Source: Kitasatospora cineracea
Lineage (GTDB): Bacteria; Actinomycetota; Actinomycetes; Streptomycetales; Streptomycetaceae
Reading direction: 5' to 3'
DNA length: 64,000 nucleotides
Assembly: GCF_003751605.1 (NCBI RefSeq)
Contig: NZ_RJVJ01000002.1
Location: forward strand, 372,001-436,000
Shown: piece by piece, positions 25,695 to 34,072 of the stretch
Layout of the letters: the number at the start of each line of letters is the position of its first letter
Numbering within the stretch: the first letter of the stretch is position 1
Program-made: the position numbers and the translations under genes
Notes under the pieces: model-generated
The model's input: only the letters and a program-made list of their open reading frames with translations
The model's database searches: none
Told to the model about the DNA's origin: nothing

Positions 25695-26828
25695 ATGCAG
25701 CTGACAGGCACCCCGTTCCTCCTCCTCACGATCGTGCTGGTGCCGATCTCGATCACGGTGGCCCTGCTGCTGTGGGGGCGGGTGCGGGGTCCGCGGCCCG
25801 TCCAGGCGCTGTCCAGGATCGTGATGCTGCTCTTCTGCCAGCTCACCGCCGTCATGATGGTCTTCGTCATGGTGAACAACGCCAACCTGATCTACGGCAG
25901 CTGGGACGACCTGCTGGGCACCGGCAACCACGTCCGCGCGGTGCCGAACGTGCAGGCGCAGGCCGACGGCGGGGCGGCGGGCACGCCGGGCAACGACGCC
26001 CAGCGGCCCAAGGTGATCCAGCAGTTCAAGCCGGTCGGCGACCCGAAGGTGCCGAACGACGTGCAGACCACCGACCTCAAGGGCCAGGTGTCCGGCGTGG
26101 ACGGCGAGGTGCTGGTCTGGCTGCCGCCGCAGTACAACGACCCGGCGTACAAGGACAAGACCTTCCCGGTGGTGGAGCTGCTGCCGGGCTGGCCGGGCTC
26201 CTCGAAGACCTGGTTCGGCACCCTGAAGGTCTCCGAGCAGTTGAAGCCGATGATGCAGAGCGGGCAGGTCTCCCCGTTCATCCTGGTCTCGCCGCGCACC
26301 AACCTGCTGGGCGACAACACCGACACCGGCTGCGCGGACGTCCCGGGCAAGGTCAACGCGGACACCTGGCTGTCGCGGGACGTGCCGCAGATGGTGCTGG
26401 ACAACTTCCGCGTCGACCCGGCCGCCGGCCGCTGGGCGGTGGCCGGCTACTCGGCGGGCGCGCACTGCGCGGCCAAGCTCGCCCTGGAGCACCCGGACCG
26501 CTACCGGGCCGGGGTCAGCCTGTCCGGGTACAACGACCCGGGCATCGAGGACAAGTCGCTGACCGCCAAGGACCCGCACCTGCGCGAGGTCTCCAACCCG
26601 CTGAACATCCTGAAGTCCGCCAAGACCCCGCCGAAGACCGCGCTGTACGTCAGCGGCAACAAGGGCGACGGCCTGGAGGCGGGCGAGGCGCTGAAGGCGG
26701 CCGCCAAGGCCCCGACCACGGTGACCGTGCAGGAGACCGCCGGCGCGCACAGCAGCGACGTCTGGAAGCCGATGGTCCCGGGCGTGTTCACCTGGCTGAC
26801 CTCGGTCATCCCGGCCGCCGGGCGCTGA
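25695..26828 (+). CDS. Membrane-anchored esterase (esterase D/antigen 85-like alpha/beta hydrolase)
   Basis: The 377-residue protein begins with two hydrophobic helices (FLLLTIVLVPISITVALLLW and IVMLLFCQLTAVMMVFVMV), then an extracytoplasmic alpha/beta hydrolase domain. The nucleophile elbow is GYSAGAH with S253, and H in the segment AGAHSSDVWK is the probable catalytic histidine. The fold resembles the putative esterase family that includes mycolyltransferases. It is divergent from glkA and ends at a strong bidirectional terminator. A role in envelope lipid or polymer acylation is possible but unproven. Confidence 0.85.
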   Translation: MQLTGTPFLLLTIVLVPISITVALLLWGRVRGPRPVQALSRIVMLLFCQLTAVMMVFVMVNNANLIYGSWDDLLGTGNHVRAVPNVQAQADGGAAGTPGNDAQRPKVIQQFKPVGDPKVPNDVQTTDLKGQVSGVDGEVLVWLPPQYNDPAYKDKTFPVVELLPGWPGSSKTWFGTLKVSEQLKPMMQSGQVSPFILVSPRTNLLGDNTDTGCADVPGKVNADTWLSRDVPQMVLDNFRVDPAAGRWAVAGYSAGAHCAAKLALEHPDRYRAGVSLSGYNDPGIEDKSLTAKDPHLREVSNPLNILKSAKTPPKTALYVSGNKGDGLEAGEALKAAAKAPTTVTVQETAGAHSSDVWKPMVPGVFTWLTSVIPAAGR

Positions 26829-26833
26829 CCGCG

Positions 26834-26884
26834 GACGCGACGAGGGGGGTGCGGGCCCGCGGCCCGCACCCCCCTCGTCGCGTC
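26834..26884. terminator. Bidirectional terminator between convergent genes
   Basis: A perfect 24-bp stem closes on a three-base loop (cgc). It sits five bases after the esterase stop and eleven bases before the end of the opposite lipoprotein gene. A second small inverted repeat (CCTGAC-N5-GTCAGG) overlaps the lipoprotein stop. Confidence 0.9.
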
Positions 26885-26895
26885 CTGACGGGCGG

Positions 26896-27870
26896 TCAGG
26901 ACTTCGGCAGCGTGTTGACGTAGCCGGTGCCCGCGGCGTAGAAGCCGTCGACGGCCTTCTGCACGTCGGCCTGCGAGACGGCCTGGTCGGCCTTGTAGTA
27001 GAACCAGTTGACCTTCATGTCCCAGCTGCGCTGCCCGGCGATCGAGGGCATCAGGTCGATGAACCAGTTGCTGAAGTGGATGTCCATCTTCTCGCGCGGC
27101 ACGTACTTGCCGGTGCTGGTGAACAGGTCCTTGCCGTCCAGCGAGTAGGTGACCTTGCCGTCCATCGCGGTGATCATCATCAGGTGCCAGCCGCCGAGGT
27201 TCTTCTTCAGCGCGTGGGTGACCCGGTCCGGCGGGTCGGACTTGAACCAGCTGGTGGTGTCCAGCTGCGGGCCCACCGAGCCCCAGCCGCCGTTGGGCAT
27301 GTACTCGTAGTCGAGTTCGCTGTAGTTCGCCGAGGAGTCCTCGGGGGAGATCGGGAAGAAGGTCTGCACGACGTGGTCGCCGGTGCGGCCGGCGGCGGGC
27401 TTGTCGGCGAGGTAGACCCGGGCGGCGAAGGTGCCGTTGAACAGGTTGTTGCCGGTGCTGTGCACCTCGACCTGCTTGGTGCCCTGCTTGGTGCCGTCGG
27501 TGGACGAGCTCAGCTTGAGCACCCGGCCGCCCTGGGCGTCGGCGTCCTCGGGGAAGGCGGCGCCGGTGGTGGACCAGCTGTCCTTGATGCCCGGGCCGCC
27601 CGCGCCGTCCCGGACCGCCCAGCCGTGGGCGGCCAGTTCGGGGTCGTCGGCGCCGGTGTAGTGGAAGGTGTCGAACATCGTGCCGGGCGGGCCGGTCGGC
27701 GTCGGGGAGGGCGACGCGGCGGCGGCGCCGGAGGCGGACTTCCCGCCCGCGGCGGCCCGGGGGCCGTCGGGGGCCGGGCTGCTGGAGCAGGCGGCGAGCA
27801 CGCACACCAGGGCCGGCAGCGCGAGCACCCTCCACGCGCGGGAACGGGGGACGCGGCGGGGCTGGCTCAC
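26896..27870 (-). CDS. GH16-like lipoprotein
   Basis: The 324-residue precursor has a lipoprotein signal with lipobox LAAC at C28, a Pro/Ser-rich linker, and a jelly-roll domain. The segment E185-L-D187-Y-E189 matches the ExDxxE-type catalytic triad of family 16 glycoside hydrolases or transglycosylases, and WHLMMITAMDGKVTYSLDGK near residue 225 is the typical following strand. It should be anchored to the outer face of the membrane and act on beta-glucan-like polymers. The start is GTG with AAGGAG upstream. It is divergent from the polysaccharide operon at 28.2 kb. Confidence 0.85.
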   Translation of the reverse strand: MSQPRRVPRSRAWRVLALPALVCVLAACSSSPAPDGPRAAAGGKSASGAAAASPSPTPTGPPGTMFDTFHYTGADDPELAAHGWAVRDGAGGPGIKDSWSTTGAAFPEDADAQGGRVLKLSSSTDGTKQGTKQVEVHSTGNNLFNGTFAARVYLADKPAAGRTGDHVVQTFFPISPEDSSANYSELDYEYMPNGGWGSVGPQLDTTSWFKSDPPDRVTHALKKNLGGWHLMMITAMDGKVTYSLDGKDLFTSTGKYVPREKMDIHFSNWFIDLMPSIAGQRSWDMKVNWFYYKADQAVSQADVQKAVDGFYAAGTGYVNTLPKS

Positions 27871-28211
27871 ACGGGCTCCTTGGGCGTGGCGGCGGGCCGG
27901 TGGCGGAACGTCCGGGGCGCCCGCTGCGCGGGGGGCCGGACGACCGATCATACGAAGCGGTCATCCTAACGGGGCGCGCAAGGGCGCCTCCCCGGGCGGG
28001 GGCCCGGTCCTGACGGACATGAGCCAAGGTCACCGCTCCGTACACGCTTGTGCACGGCGCCAGTGCAACGGTCATCTCGATCCGATTACAACACCGCGTC
28101 AGATCGCACCAAATCAGGACATCGGTTTCTATTCGGTTCGGACCGGTGGACTAGCGTTCGGCCTACGCTCCCGCGTCCTCCGTCACCCTGCACTGAAAGG
28201 GGCCCCGCAAG

Positions 28212-28783
28212 GTGCGCCCTGCCACGACCCCTCCCCCCGGACCCGGACCGGCGTACCCGGCGGAGCCCGCCGTGCCCGACGACCGGTTCGAGAGGTACCG
28301 GGACTTCCTGGAGCCCCACGGCCCCGGGAGTTCGAGGACTCCGAGGACCCCGAGGACTTCGGGGACCCCGAGGACTTCGGGGAACCGCCGCCCGAGCCGG
28401 TGTTCGTCGACCAGTCCGGCCTGCGCGGCCGGCTGCTGCGCGGAATGGGCTGGCCGGTCTCGCTGGTGGGCGCGGTCCTGGCGGTCGCCATGGGCGGCAG
28501 CCTGATCGGCATGCAGGCCGACGCCCCGCCGCTGGTGATCCCCCCGCAGCCCGCCCAGTCGCCGGCCGCGCAGGCCCCGGTGTCGCCCTCCCCCGCCGCG
28601 TCGCCGACGGCCGCCGGGTCGCCCTCGCCCTCGGCGACCTCCTCCCGGACGGCCGTGCGCCCCAGCGGCACCCCGTCGAAGCCGACCGGCACCAAGACCA
28701 CCGGTACCAAGGCCACCGGCGCGAAGTCCACCGCCGGGCAGCACGGGTCGACGCCGACCGGCACGTCGCCCAAGCAGCCCTGA
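28212..28783 (+). pseudogene. MatA-like membrane protein, broken by a -1 frameshift
   Basis: The N-terminal part (AVPDDRFERYRDFLEPHGP) is in one frame, and the rest (REFEDSEDPEDF, one membrane helix GWPVSLVGAVLAVAMGGSLIG, then a Pro/Ser/Thr-rich tail rich in TGTK-type repeats) is in the next. One missing C in the run at 28322-28325 joins them into a protein of about 190 residues. The intact product would have a cytoplasmic acidic head, one helix and an external low-complexity tail. Its place ahead of a MatB-like synthase suggests the MatA partner. A possible -10 TAGCGT lies at 28152-28157; no convincing -35 is visible. Confidence 0.75.
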
Positions 28784-28814
28784 CCGTCCGCACCGCCCAT
28801 CTCCAGGAGCGCCC

Positions 28815-30965
28815 TTGTCCCGCCACCAGCGCCGCCGGCAGTCCCTGCTCAGGCCGCGCCGACTGGCCGCGCCGCCGCTGCGGTTCTTCATGCCGCTGTC
28901 CCTGCTGGCGTGCCTGCTCGTGCTCCTCGTGCTGCGCGGCCTGGCCACCAACGAGGTGTTCCACGACACCCGGATCGCGCAGTCCGTCGACAAGACCACC
29001 GTGCCCGAGGACCTGCTCAAGGGCGGCCCGGTGATCGACGCGCGCGACAAGAAGGCGGAGCCGGTCAGCTACCGGATCCCGGACAAGACCGTGGTGCTGA
29101 GCTTCGACGACGGCCCCTCCCCGGAGTGGACCCCGAAGATCCTCAAGGTGCTGGAGGACCACCAGATCCGGGCCGACTTCTTCGTCACCGGCTCGATGAC
29201 CACCCGCAACCCCGACCTGATCCGGAAGATCGTCGCGGACGGCCACGAGATCGGCCTGCACACCTTCACCCACCCCGACCTGGCCTACCAGTCGCACGCC
29301 CGGATCAGCTGGGAGCTGGCGCAGACCCAGCTCGCGCTGGCCGGCGTCGCGGGCGTGCACAGCTCGCTGTTCCGGCCGCCGTACTCCTCCGACGCCTCCG
29401 CGATGGACGACTGGAACTACCCGGTCATCAAGTACGTGGGCTCGCACGGCTACCTGACCGCGTTCATCGACCGCGACACCGACGACTGGAAGCGCCCCGG
29501 CGTCGAGGAGATCGTCAAGGCGGCGCTGCCCGCCAAGCCCGGCGCGGGCGAGCTGATCCTGCTGCACGACGCGGGCGGCGACCGCTCGGAGACCGTCGAG
29601 GCGCTCGAGCAGATCATCGTCAAGCTGCAGGGCGAGGGCTACCGGTTCACCACCATCTCCGACGCGCTCGGCGCGCCCAGCGCCATGGTGCCGGTGCACG
29701 GCTACCAGCTGTGGGCGGGCAAGGTGTTCATCTGGGCCAGCAAGGTCGCGGTGGTCACCCTGCCGGTGCTGGTCGCCCTGCTGGCGCTGGTCGGCTTCCT
29801 CAACTTCGGCCGGTTCGCGCTGATGGTCGTCCTGGCGCCGGTGCACGCCCGCCGCTCCAGGAAGCAGGGCGCCTGGGGCGAGCCGGTCACCGAGCCGGTC
29901 ACCGTGCTGGTCCCGGCCTACAACGAGCGCGAGTGCATCGCCAACACCCTCAACTCGCTGGCCGCCAGCGACTACCCGATCGAAGTGATCGTCATCGACG
30001 ACGGCTCCACGGACGGCACCGCGGACATCGTCGAGGAGATGGACCTGCCGTTCGTCCGGCTGATCCGCAAGGTCAACGGCGGCAAGCCGAGCGCGCTGAA
30101 CGCCGGCGTCGCGGCCGCCGCCCACGACATCGTGGTGATGATGGACGGCGACACCGTCTTCGAGCCGTCCACCGTGCGCGAGCTGGTGCAGCCCTTCGCC
30201 GACCCGAAGATCGGCGCGGTCGCGGGCAACGCCAAGGTCGGCAACCGGGACAGCCTGATCGGCGCCTGGCAGCACATCGAGTACGTGCTGGGCCACAACC
30301 TGGACCGCCGGATGTACGACGTGCTCAACGTCATCCCGACCATCCCCGGCGCGGTCGGCGCCTTCCGCCGGGAGGCGCTGCGGGAGGTCGGCGGGATGAG
30401 CGACGACACCCTCGCCGAGGACACCGACATCACCATGGCGGTGCTCAGCGCGGGCTGGCGGATCGTCTACGCCGAGCGCGCCCGCGCCTGGACCGAGGCG
30501 CCCGCCAGCCTCCAGCAGCTGTGGTCGCAGCGCTACCGCTGGAGCTACGGCTCCATGCAGGCGATGTGGAAGCACCGCCGGGCGGTGACCGCCCGCGGCC
30601 CGGCCGGCCGGTTCGGCCGGATCGGCCTGCCGCTGGTGGTGATGTTCGGCGTGGTCGCCCCGCTGCTGGCCCCGCTGGTCGACCTGTTCCTGCTGTACGG
30701 GGTGCTGTTCGGCGACACCCCGATCACCCTGGCCAGCTGGGGCGGCTTCATCCTGCTCCAGTCGGCGCTGTCCTGGTACGCCTTCCGGCTCGACCGGGAG
30801 AAGCCCTGGCACCTGATCAGCCTGCCGCTGCAGCAGGTGGTCTACCGGCAGTTGATGTACATCGTCCTGTTGCAGTCCACGATCACCGCGTTCACCGGTG
30901 GCCGGCTGCGCTGGCAGAAGCTCCGGCGCACCGGCGAGGTCGCCGCCGCACCGGTGGAGGGCTGA
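28815..30965 (+). CDS. Bifunctional polysaccharide deacetylase / family 2 glycosyltransferase (MatB-like)
   Basis: The 716-residue membrane protein joins an extracytoplasmic NodB deacetylase and a cytoplasmic processive GT2. NodB motifs are SFDDGPSP (D98, D99) and H149-TFT-H153. GT2 motifs are VLVPAYNE, DDGSTDGT near residue 395, MDGD (D444, D446), AEDTDIT and QRYRW at 571-575, followed by membrane helices. This layout is that of MatB, which makes a poly-beta-1,6-N-acetylglucosamine-like adhesive in Streptomyces. The start is TTG with CAGGAG upstream. It is one base from the acyltransferase gene. The product sugar is inferred, not visible. Confidence 0.88.
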   Translation: MSRHQRRRQSLLRPRRLAAPPLRFFMPLSLLACLLVLLVLRGLATNEVFHDTRIAQSVDKTTVPEDLLKGGPVIDARDKKAEPVSYRIPDKTVVLSFDDGPSPEWTPKILKVLEDHQIRADFFVTGSMTTRNPDLIRKIVADGHEIGLHTFTHPDLAYQSHARISWELAQTQLALAGVAGVHSSLFRPPYSSDASAMDDWNYPVIKYVGSHGYLTAFIDRDTDDWKRPGVEEIVKAALPAKPGAGELILLHDAGGDRSETVEALEQIIVKLQGEGYRFTTISDALGAPSAMVPVHGYQLWAGKVFIWASKVAVVTLPVLVALLALVGFLNFGRFALMVVLAPVHARRSRKQGAWGEPVTEPVTVLVPAYNERECIANTLNSLAASDYPIEVIVIDDGSTDGTADIVEEMDLPFVRLIRKVNGGKPSALNAGVAAAAHDIVVMMDGDTVFEPSTVRELVQPFADPKIGAVAGNAKVGNRDSLIGAWQHIEYVLGHNLDRRMYDVLNVIPTIPGAVGAFRREALREVGGMSDDTLAEDTDITMAVLSAGWRIVYAERARAWTEAPASLQQLWSQRYRWSYGSMQAMWKHRRAVTARGPAGRFGRIGLPLVVMFGVVAPLLAPLVDLFLLYGVLFGDTPITLASWGGFILLQSALSWYAFRLDREKPWHLISLPLQQVVYRQLMYIVLLQSTITAFTGGRLRWQKLRRTGEVAAAPVEG

Positions 30966-30966
30966 C

Positions 30967-32316
30967 ATGACTTCACCCGTCGGGCGGCGCGGGGTCCACC
31001 AGGACACCGTCCCGCTGCGCATCCCCGCCGGCTTCGGGCGCGACGGGGAAACCCCCGGGCAGCCCGAGGGCTCCTTCGGGCGCCACGAGGACACCATGGC
31101 GCTGCGCATCCCCGAGCAGGTGCGCCGCCAGCTGGAGGAGGCCGCCGAGCCCGCGCCGCCGGTCCGCAAGGGCGGCCGGGACCGCTACCTGGACCTGCTG
31201 CGCGCGCTGGCGCTGGTCCGGGTGGTGCTCTACCACAACTTCGGCTGGTTCTGGCTGCCGCTGCTGTTCCCGTCGATGGGCGTGATGTTCGCGCTGGCGG
31301 GCTCGCTGATGGCCCGTTCGCTGAAACGCCCCGCGCTCGGCGTGGTCCGCGGCCGGCTGCGCCGCCTGCTGCCGCCGATGTGGCTGTTCGGCGGCATCGT
31401 GGTGGCCCTCCAGGTGGTCGACGGCGGCGGCCCCGGCGCCGACGGCCACCCCACCTGGTGGTGGGCCAAGCTGTCGTTCTGGCTGCTGCCGCTGAGCACA
31501 CCCCCGTACGCCGAGGACGGGCTGCACGGCCTGGGCGGCCACCTCGAGTCCGGCTGGGCCACCCAGCTGGTGGTGCCGCTGTGGTACCTGCGGGCCTACC
31601 TCTGGTACGTGCTGCTCTCGCCGCTGCTGCTGCGGATGCTGCGCCGATTCCCGGTGGCCACGCTGTGCTTCCCGCTGGCGATGGTGATCGTGATGAACGG
31701 GGTCTTCGCCGACCAGGAGTTCGTCTACCACCGGGTCTGGGAGACCGCCAACGACTTCGCCACCTTCGGCTCCTGCTGGATCCTCGGCATGGCCCACCAG
31801 GAGGGGCTGCTGAAGAAGCTCCCGCAGTACGTCCTGCCGTCGATCGCGCCGCTGGTGATGGTCGCCGGGTTCTGGTACCTGCAGACCCGGCCGGTCGACC
31901 CGACCCAGCCCACCGACATCGAGGCGTGGCCGATCGCCCAGGCGGTGTGGTCGCTCGGCTTCGTGGCCCTGCTGCTGCACGTCAGCCCGTCGTGGGAGCG
32001 CTGGCCCGCCCCGCTGGAACGCTGGAACGGCCTGGTCAGCCTGCTCAACTCGCGCGCCGTCAGCGTCTACCTGTGGCACGTGACCGCGCTGGTGGCCGCC
32101 GTCCCGGTGATCGACCGGCTGTGGGACGTCGACTTCTTCTACCAGCACCTGCGCTGGCTGCTCACCAGCCAGTGGTTCACCCTGCTGGTCGGCCTGCCGC
32201 TGCTGCTCCTGCTGGTGCTGGCCTTCGGCTGGGTCGAGGACGTGGCCGCCAAGCGCTCGCCGCGGCTGCTGCCCTACCCGCGCCGCCCGCGCGGCAAGCG
32301 CCGGGGCGCCGCCTGA
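30967..32316 (+). CDS. Acyltransferase 3 family membrane protein
   Basis: The 449-residue protein has about ten membrane helices and the acyltransferase-3 start RDRYLDLLRALALVRVVLYH, with the Arg/His residues used to transfer acyl groups to extracellular sugars. A cytoplasmic N-terminal tail holds two similar motifs, DTVPLRIP and DTMALRIP, about 30 residues apart. The gene begins one base after the MatB-like stop, so it is co-translated and probably O-acylates (for example succinylates or acetylates) the polymer. It ends at a strong hairpin. Confidence 0.88.
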   Translation: MTSPVGRRGVHQDTVPLRIPAGFGRDGETPGQPEGSFGRHEDTMALRIPEQVRRQLEEAAEPAPPVRKGGRDRYLDLLRALALVRVVLYHNFGWFWLPLLFPSMGVMFALAGSLMARSLKRPALGVVRGRLRRLLPPMWLFGGIVVALQVVDGGGPGADGHPTWWWAKLSFWLLPLSTPPYAEDGLHGLGGHLESGWATQLVVPLWYLRAYLWYVLLSPLLLRMLRRFPVATLCFPLAMVIVMNGVFADQEFVYHRVWETANDFATFGSCWILGMAHQEGLLKKLPQYVLPSIAPLVMVAGFWYLQTRPVDPTQPTDIEAWPIAQAVWSLGFVALLLHVSPSWERWPAPLERWNGLVSLLNSRAVSVYLWHVTALVAAVPVIDRLWDVDFFYQHLRWLLTSQWFTLLVGLPLLLLLVLAFGWVEDVAAKRSPRLLPYPRRPRGKRRGAA

Positions 32317-32331
32317 CCCGCCCCCACCCGC

Positions 32332-32367
32332 CCGCAGGGGCCCGGCCGCCCGGCCGGGCCCCTGCGG
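32332..32367 (+). terminator. Terminator of the polysaccharide operon
   Basis: A perfect 17-bp G/C stem with a two-base centre lies 16 bases after the acyltransferase stop. It has no T-run, as is common in this genome type. Confidence 0.8.
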
Positions 32368-32641
32368 CGTTCCTCCGCCAGGCGGTCGGGCCTTCGCGGG
32401 GCGGTTCGCGGGCCGCCCGGTAGTCGGCGGCGGCGGTGCGGGCGTCGTGCACGGCGGACGTCCTCCGGTCGGTGGGGAGCGGGAAGGGGCTCAGGCGGCG
32501 GTCGGCAGCACCAGCTCCCAGGTGTCGACGGCGCGCGGCCGCGGCCCCGGCCAACGGGCAGCACGCCGGTGTTGGACGCCCAGGTGGTGCCGGGCGGTCG
32601 CGCACCAGCCCGTAGCCGACCGGCTGGCCCTCGTCCTGCAC

Positions 32642-32842
32642 ACCCGCACCGGCATGCTGATCGGCTCCCCCGGCTTCATGCCCCCGGAGCAGGTCCGGGG
32701 CCTCGAACCCACCGCCGCCAGCGACGTGTTCCGCCCCGGCGCGGTCCTGGTGTACGCCGCCACCGGGCGGCTGCTGTTCGGCGCCGCGGACTCCAACCTG
32801 AACGCCCACCTGTTCCGGGTCGCCGAGGAGGAGCCCGAGCCC
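32642..32842 (+). pseudogene. Relic of a serine/threonine protein kinase
   Basis: About 65 residues match the activation-loop and lower C-lobe region of a Hanks-type kinase: TGMLIGSPGFMPPEQVRG, ASDVF, GAVLVYAATGRLLFG. The ATP-binding lobe, the HRD catalytic loop, the transmembrane region and the sensor domain are absent, and the surrounding frame is arginine-rich nonsense. The flanks 32368-32641 and 32843-32907 contain no gene that I can support. Confidence 0.75.
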
Positions 32843-32907
32843 GCACGACGCCCCGGCGGCCCCCGCCCCGCACCCCTGACCCCACCCGCCCTCCCGGCCC
32901 CGGACGC

Positions 32908-33546
32908 TCACCCGCCGGGCCGCTCCAGCAGGGCCGCGTAGCCGTTGACGATGATCTCCAGGGTGCGGTGGTGGCGGCGGTCGAAGTCGAGGCCGGCGCC
33001 GGTGGCGAGGGCCCGGGCGAAGTGCGGGTGCGCCTGGGGGTCGAGGGCGGGTGGGGTCTCGGGGGCGTCGCCGAGTTCGGCCAGGGTGTGGCCGATGGTG
33101 AAGGTCATCGCGGCGTTGAGGACGTCCATCGCCAGGTCGAGCGGCACGCCGGCAGCCCGCAGCCGGGCCAGGGCGTGCTCGAACACCCCGATCGCGGCGG
33201 GTGAGTTGACGGGCCGGACGGCGATCACCGGCAGCATGCCGGGGTGCCGGTGCAGCACCGCGCGCAGCGTGTCGGCGGCGGTGCGGACGGTCTGCGTCCA
33301 GGGCTCGCCGTCGGCGTAGCGGGCCTCGGCGTCGACCTGGAGCAGCAGTCGTTCGACCATGCCGTCGAGCAGGGCGGCCTTGCTGGGCACGTAGTGGTAG
33401 AGCGTCATGCCCTCGACGCCGAGTTCCGCGCCGAGGCGGCGGGTGGAGAGGGCCTCCGCGCCGTGCCGGTCGACGAACTCAACGGCGGCGTCGAGGACCT
33501 TCTCCCTGGTCAGTCCAGAGCGGGGGCGGGAGCGCCGGTCGGCCAT
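32908..33546 (-). CDS. TetR family transcriptional regulator
   Basis: The 212-residue protein has a TetR helix-turn-helix (LTREKVLDAAVEFVDRHG, ALSTRRLGAELGVEGMTLYHYVPSK) and a C-terminal domain of the TetR_C type. ATG 33546 is preceded by AAGGAGG. It is divergent from the small ABM-like gene, and perfect palindromes lie between them, so it probably represses that gene and itself. Confidence 0.92.
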   Translation of the reverse strand: MADRRSRPRSGLTREKVLDAAVEFVDRHGAEALSTRRLGAELGVEGMTLYHYVPSKAALLDGMVERLLLQVDAEARYADGEPWTQTVRTAADTLRAVLHRHPGMLPVIAVRPVNSPAAIGVFEHALARLRAAGVPLDLAMDVLNAAMTFTIGHTLAELGDAPETPPALDPQAHPHFARALATGAGLDFDRRHHRTLEIIVNGYAALLERPGG

Positions 33547-33558
33547 GCGGGTTCCTCC

Positions 33559-33588
33559 TTGACTTCTCTTGCAGTGCAAGGCAATCTA
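33559..33588 (+). promoter_or_regulatory. Divergent promoter with TetR operator
   Basis: TTGACT (-35) stands 18 bases before AATCTA (-10). The perfect palindrome CTTGCA-G-TGCAAG at 33568-33580 fills the spacer. Binding there would block the promoter. Confidence 0.6.
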
Positions 33589-33600
33589 TCGCCATCGCGG

Positions 33601-33617
33601 TTCTTACACCGTAAGAA
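33601..33617. promoter_or_regulatory. Second palindrome in the TetR/ABM-like intergenic region
   Basis: TTCTTAC-ACC-GTAAGAA is a perfect inverted repeat 30 bases before the GTG of the ABM-like gene. It could be a second operator or act in the 5' leader. Confidence 0.5.
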
Positions 33618-33646
33618 TCCATCGGAACCACGAGGAGGAACCCGCC

Positions 33647-33973
33647 GTGAAGCTCATCGCCGTCATGGTCCGCACGCTCAACGCAGGCGTCGACTACCAG
33701 GAGTTCCGCCGCGCCTGGGCTCCCGACGAGGTCGTCCCGGACGACCCGCGGGTGGTGCTGAGCGCGCTCAACCTGGAGGACCCGCAGGAGCTGTGCACTG
33801 TCGCGGTCATCGAGGACGTCGAGCCCGCGGACATCCCGGTCTGGATGGAGCGCCTCGCCCCGATCGAGGAGCGCCGCTACCAGCGGATCCGGCACCTGGT
33901 CAGCGAGCCCCGGCTGAACGCCGTCTACCGCGTGGTCGCCGAGGACGCCCTCGCCCACCCGGTCGCCGCCTGA
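33647..33973 (+). CDS. Small ABM-like (dimeric alpha/beta barrel) protein
   Basis: The 108-residue protein begins MKLIAVMVRTLNAGVDYQEFRRAW, a pattern like dimeric ferredoxin-like stress or monooxygenase-like proteins, with a compact alpha/beta layout and no cofactor motif. GTG 33647 is preceded by GAGGAGG. It is divergent from, and probably controlled by, the TetR gene. The function is unknown. Confidence 0.7.
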   Translation: MKLIAVMVRTLNAGVDYQEFRRAWAPDEVVPDDPRVVLSALNLEDPQELCTVAVIEDVEPADIPVWMERLAPIEERRYQRIRHLVSEPRLNAVYRVVAEDALAHPVAA

Positions 33974-33998
33974 ACGGAAAACTCGTCGACGCCGCGCC

Positions 33999-34072
33999 AG
34001 GCCCTCTCGTTCGGATCTTGTCGGATCAGCGCGCGTCGTCGGGCTCCCGGCAAGATCCGAACGAGAGGGCCT
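33999..34072. repeat. 22-bp perfect inverted repeat around a 30-base loop
   Basis: The arms at 33999-34020 and 34051-34072 are exact reverse complements. The right arm includes most of the PucR stop codon. It may act as a terminator for both converging genes, but the size, perfection and lower GC of the arms are more like a miniature inverted-repeat element. Confidence 0.8.

Noticed and set aside
28129..28157. Full sigma-type promoter before the MatA-like gene
   Set aside because: The -10 TAGCGT is plausible but no -35 hexamer stands at a usable distance, so I did not list it separately.
32430..32520. Minus-strand tail WELVLPTAA as a gene fragment
   Set aside because: Too short to assign and without a family match that I could defend.
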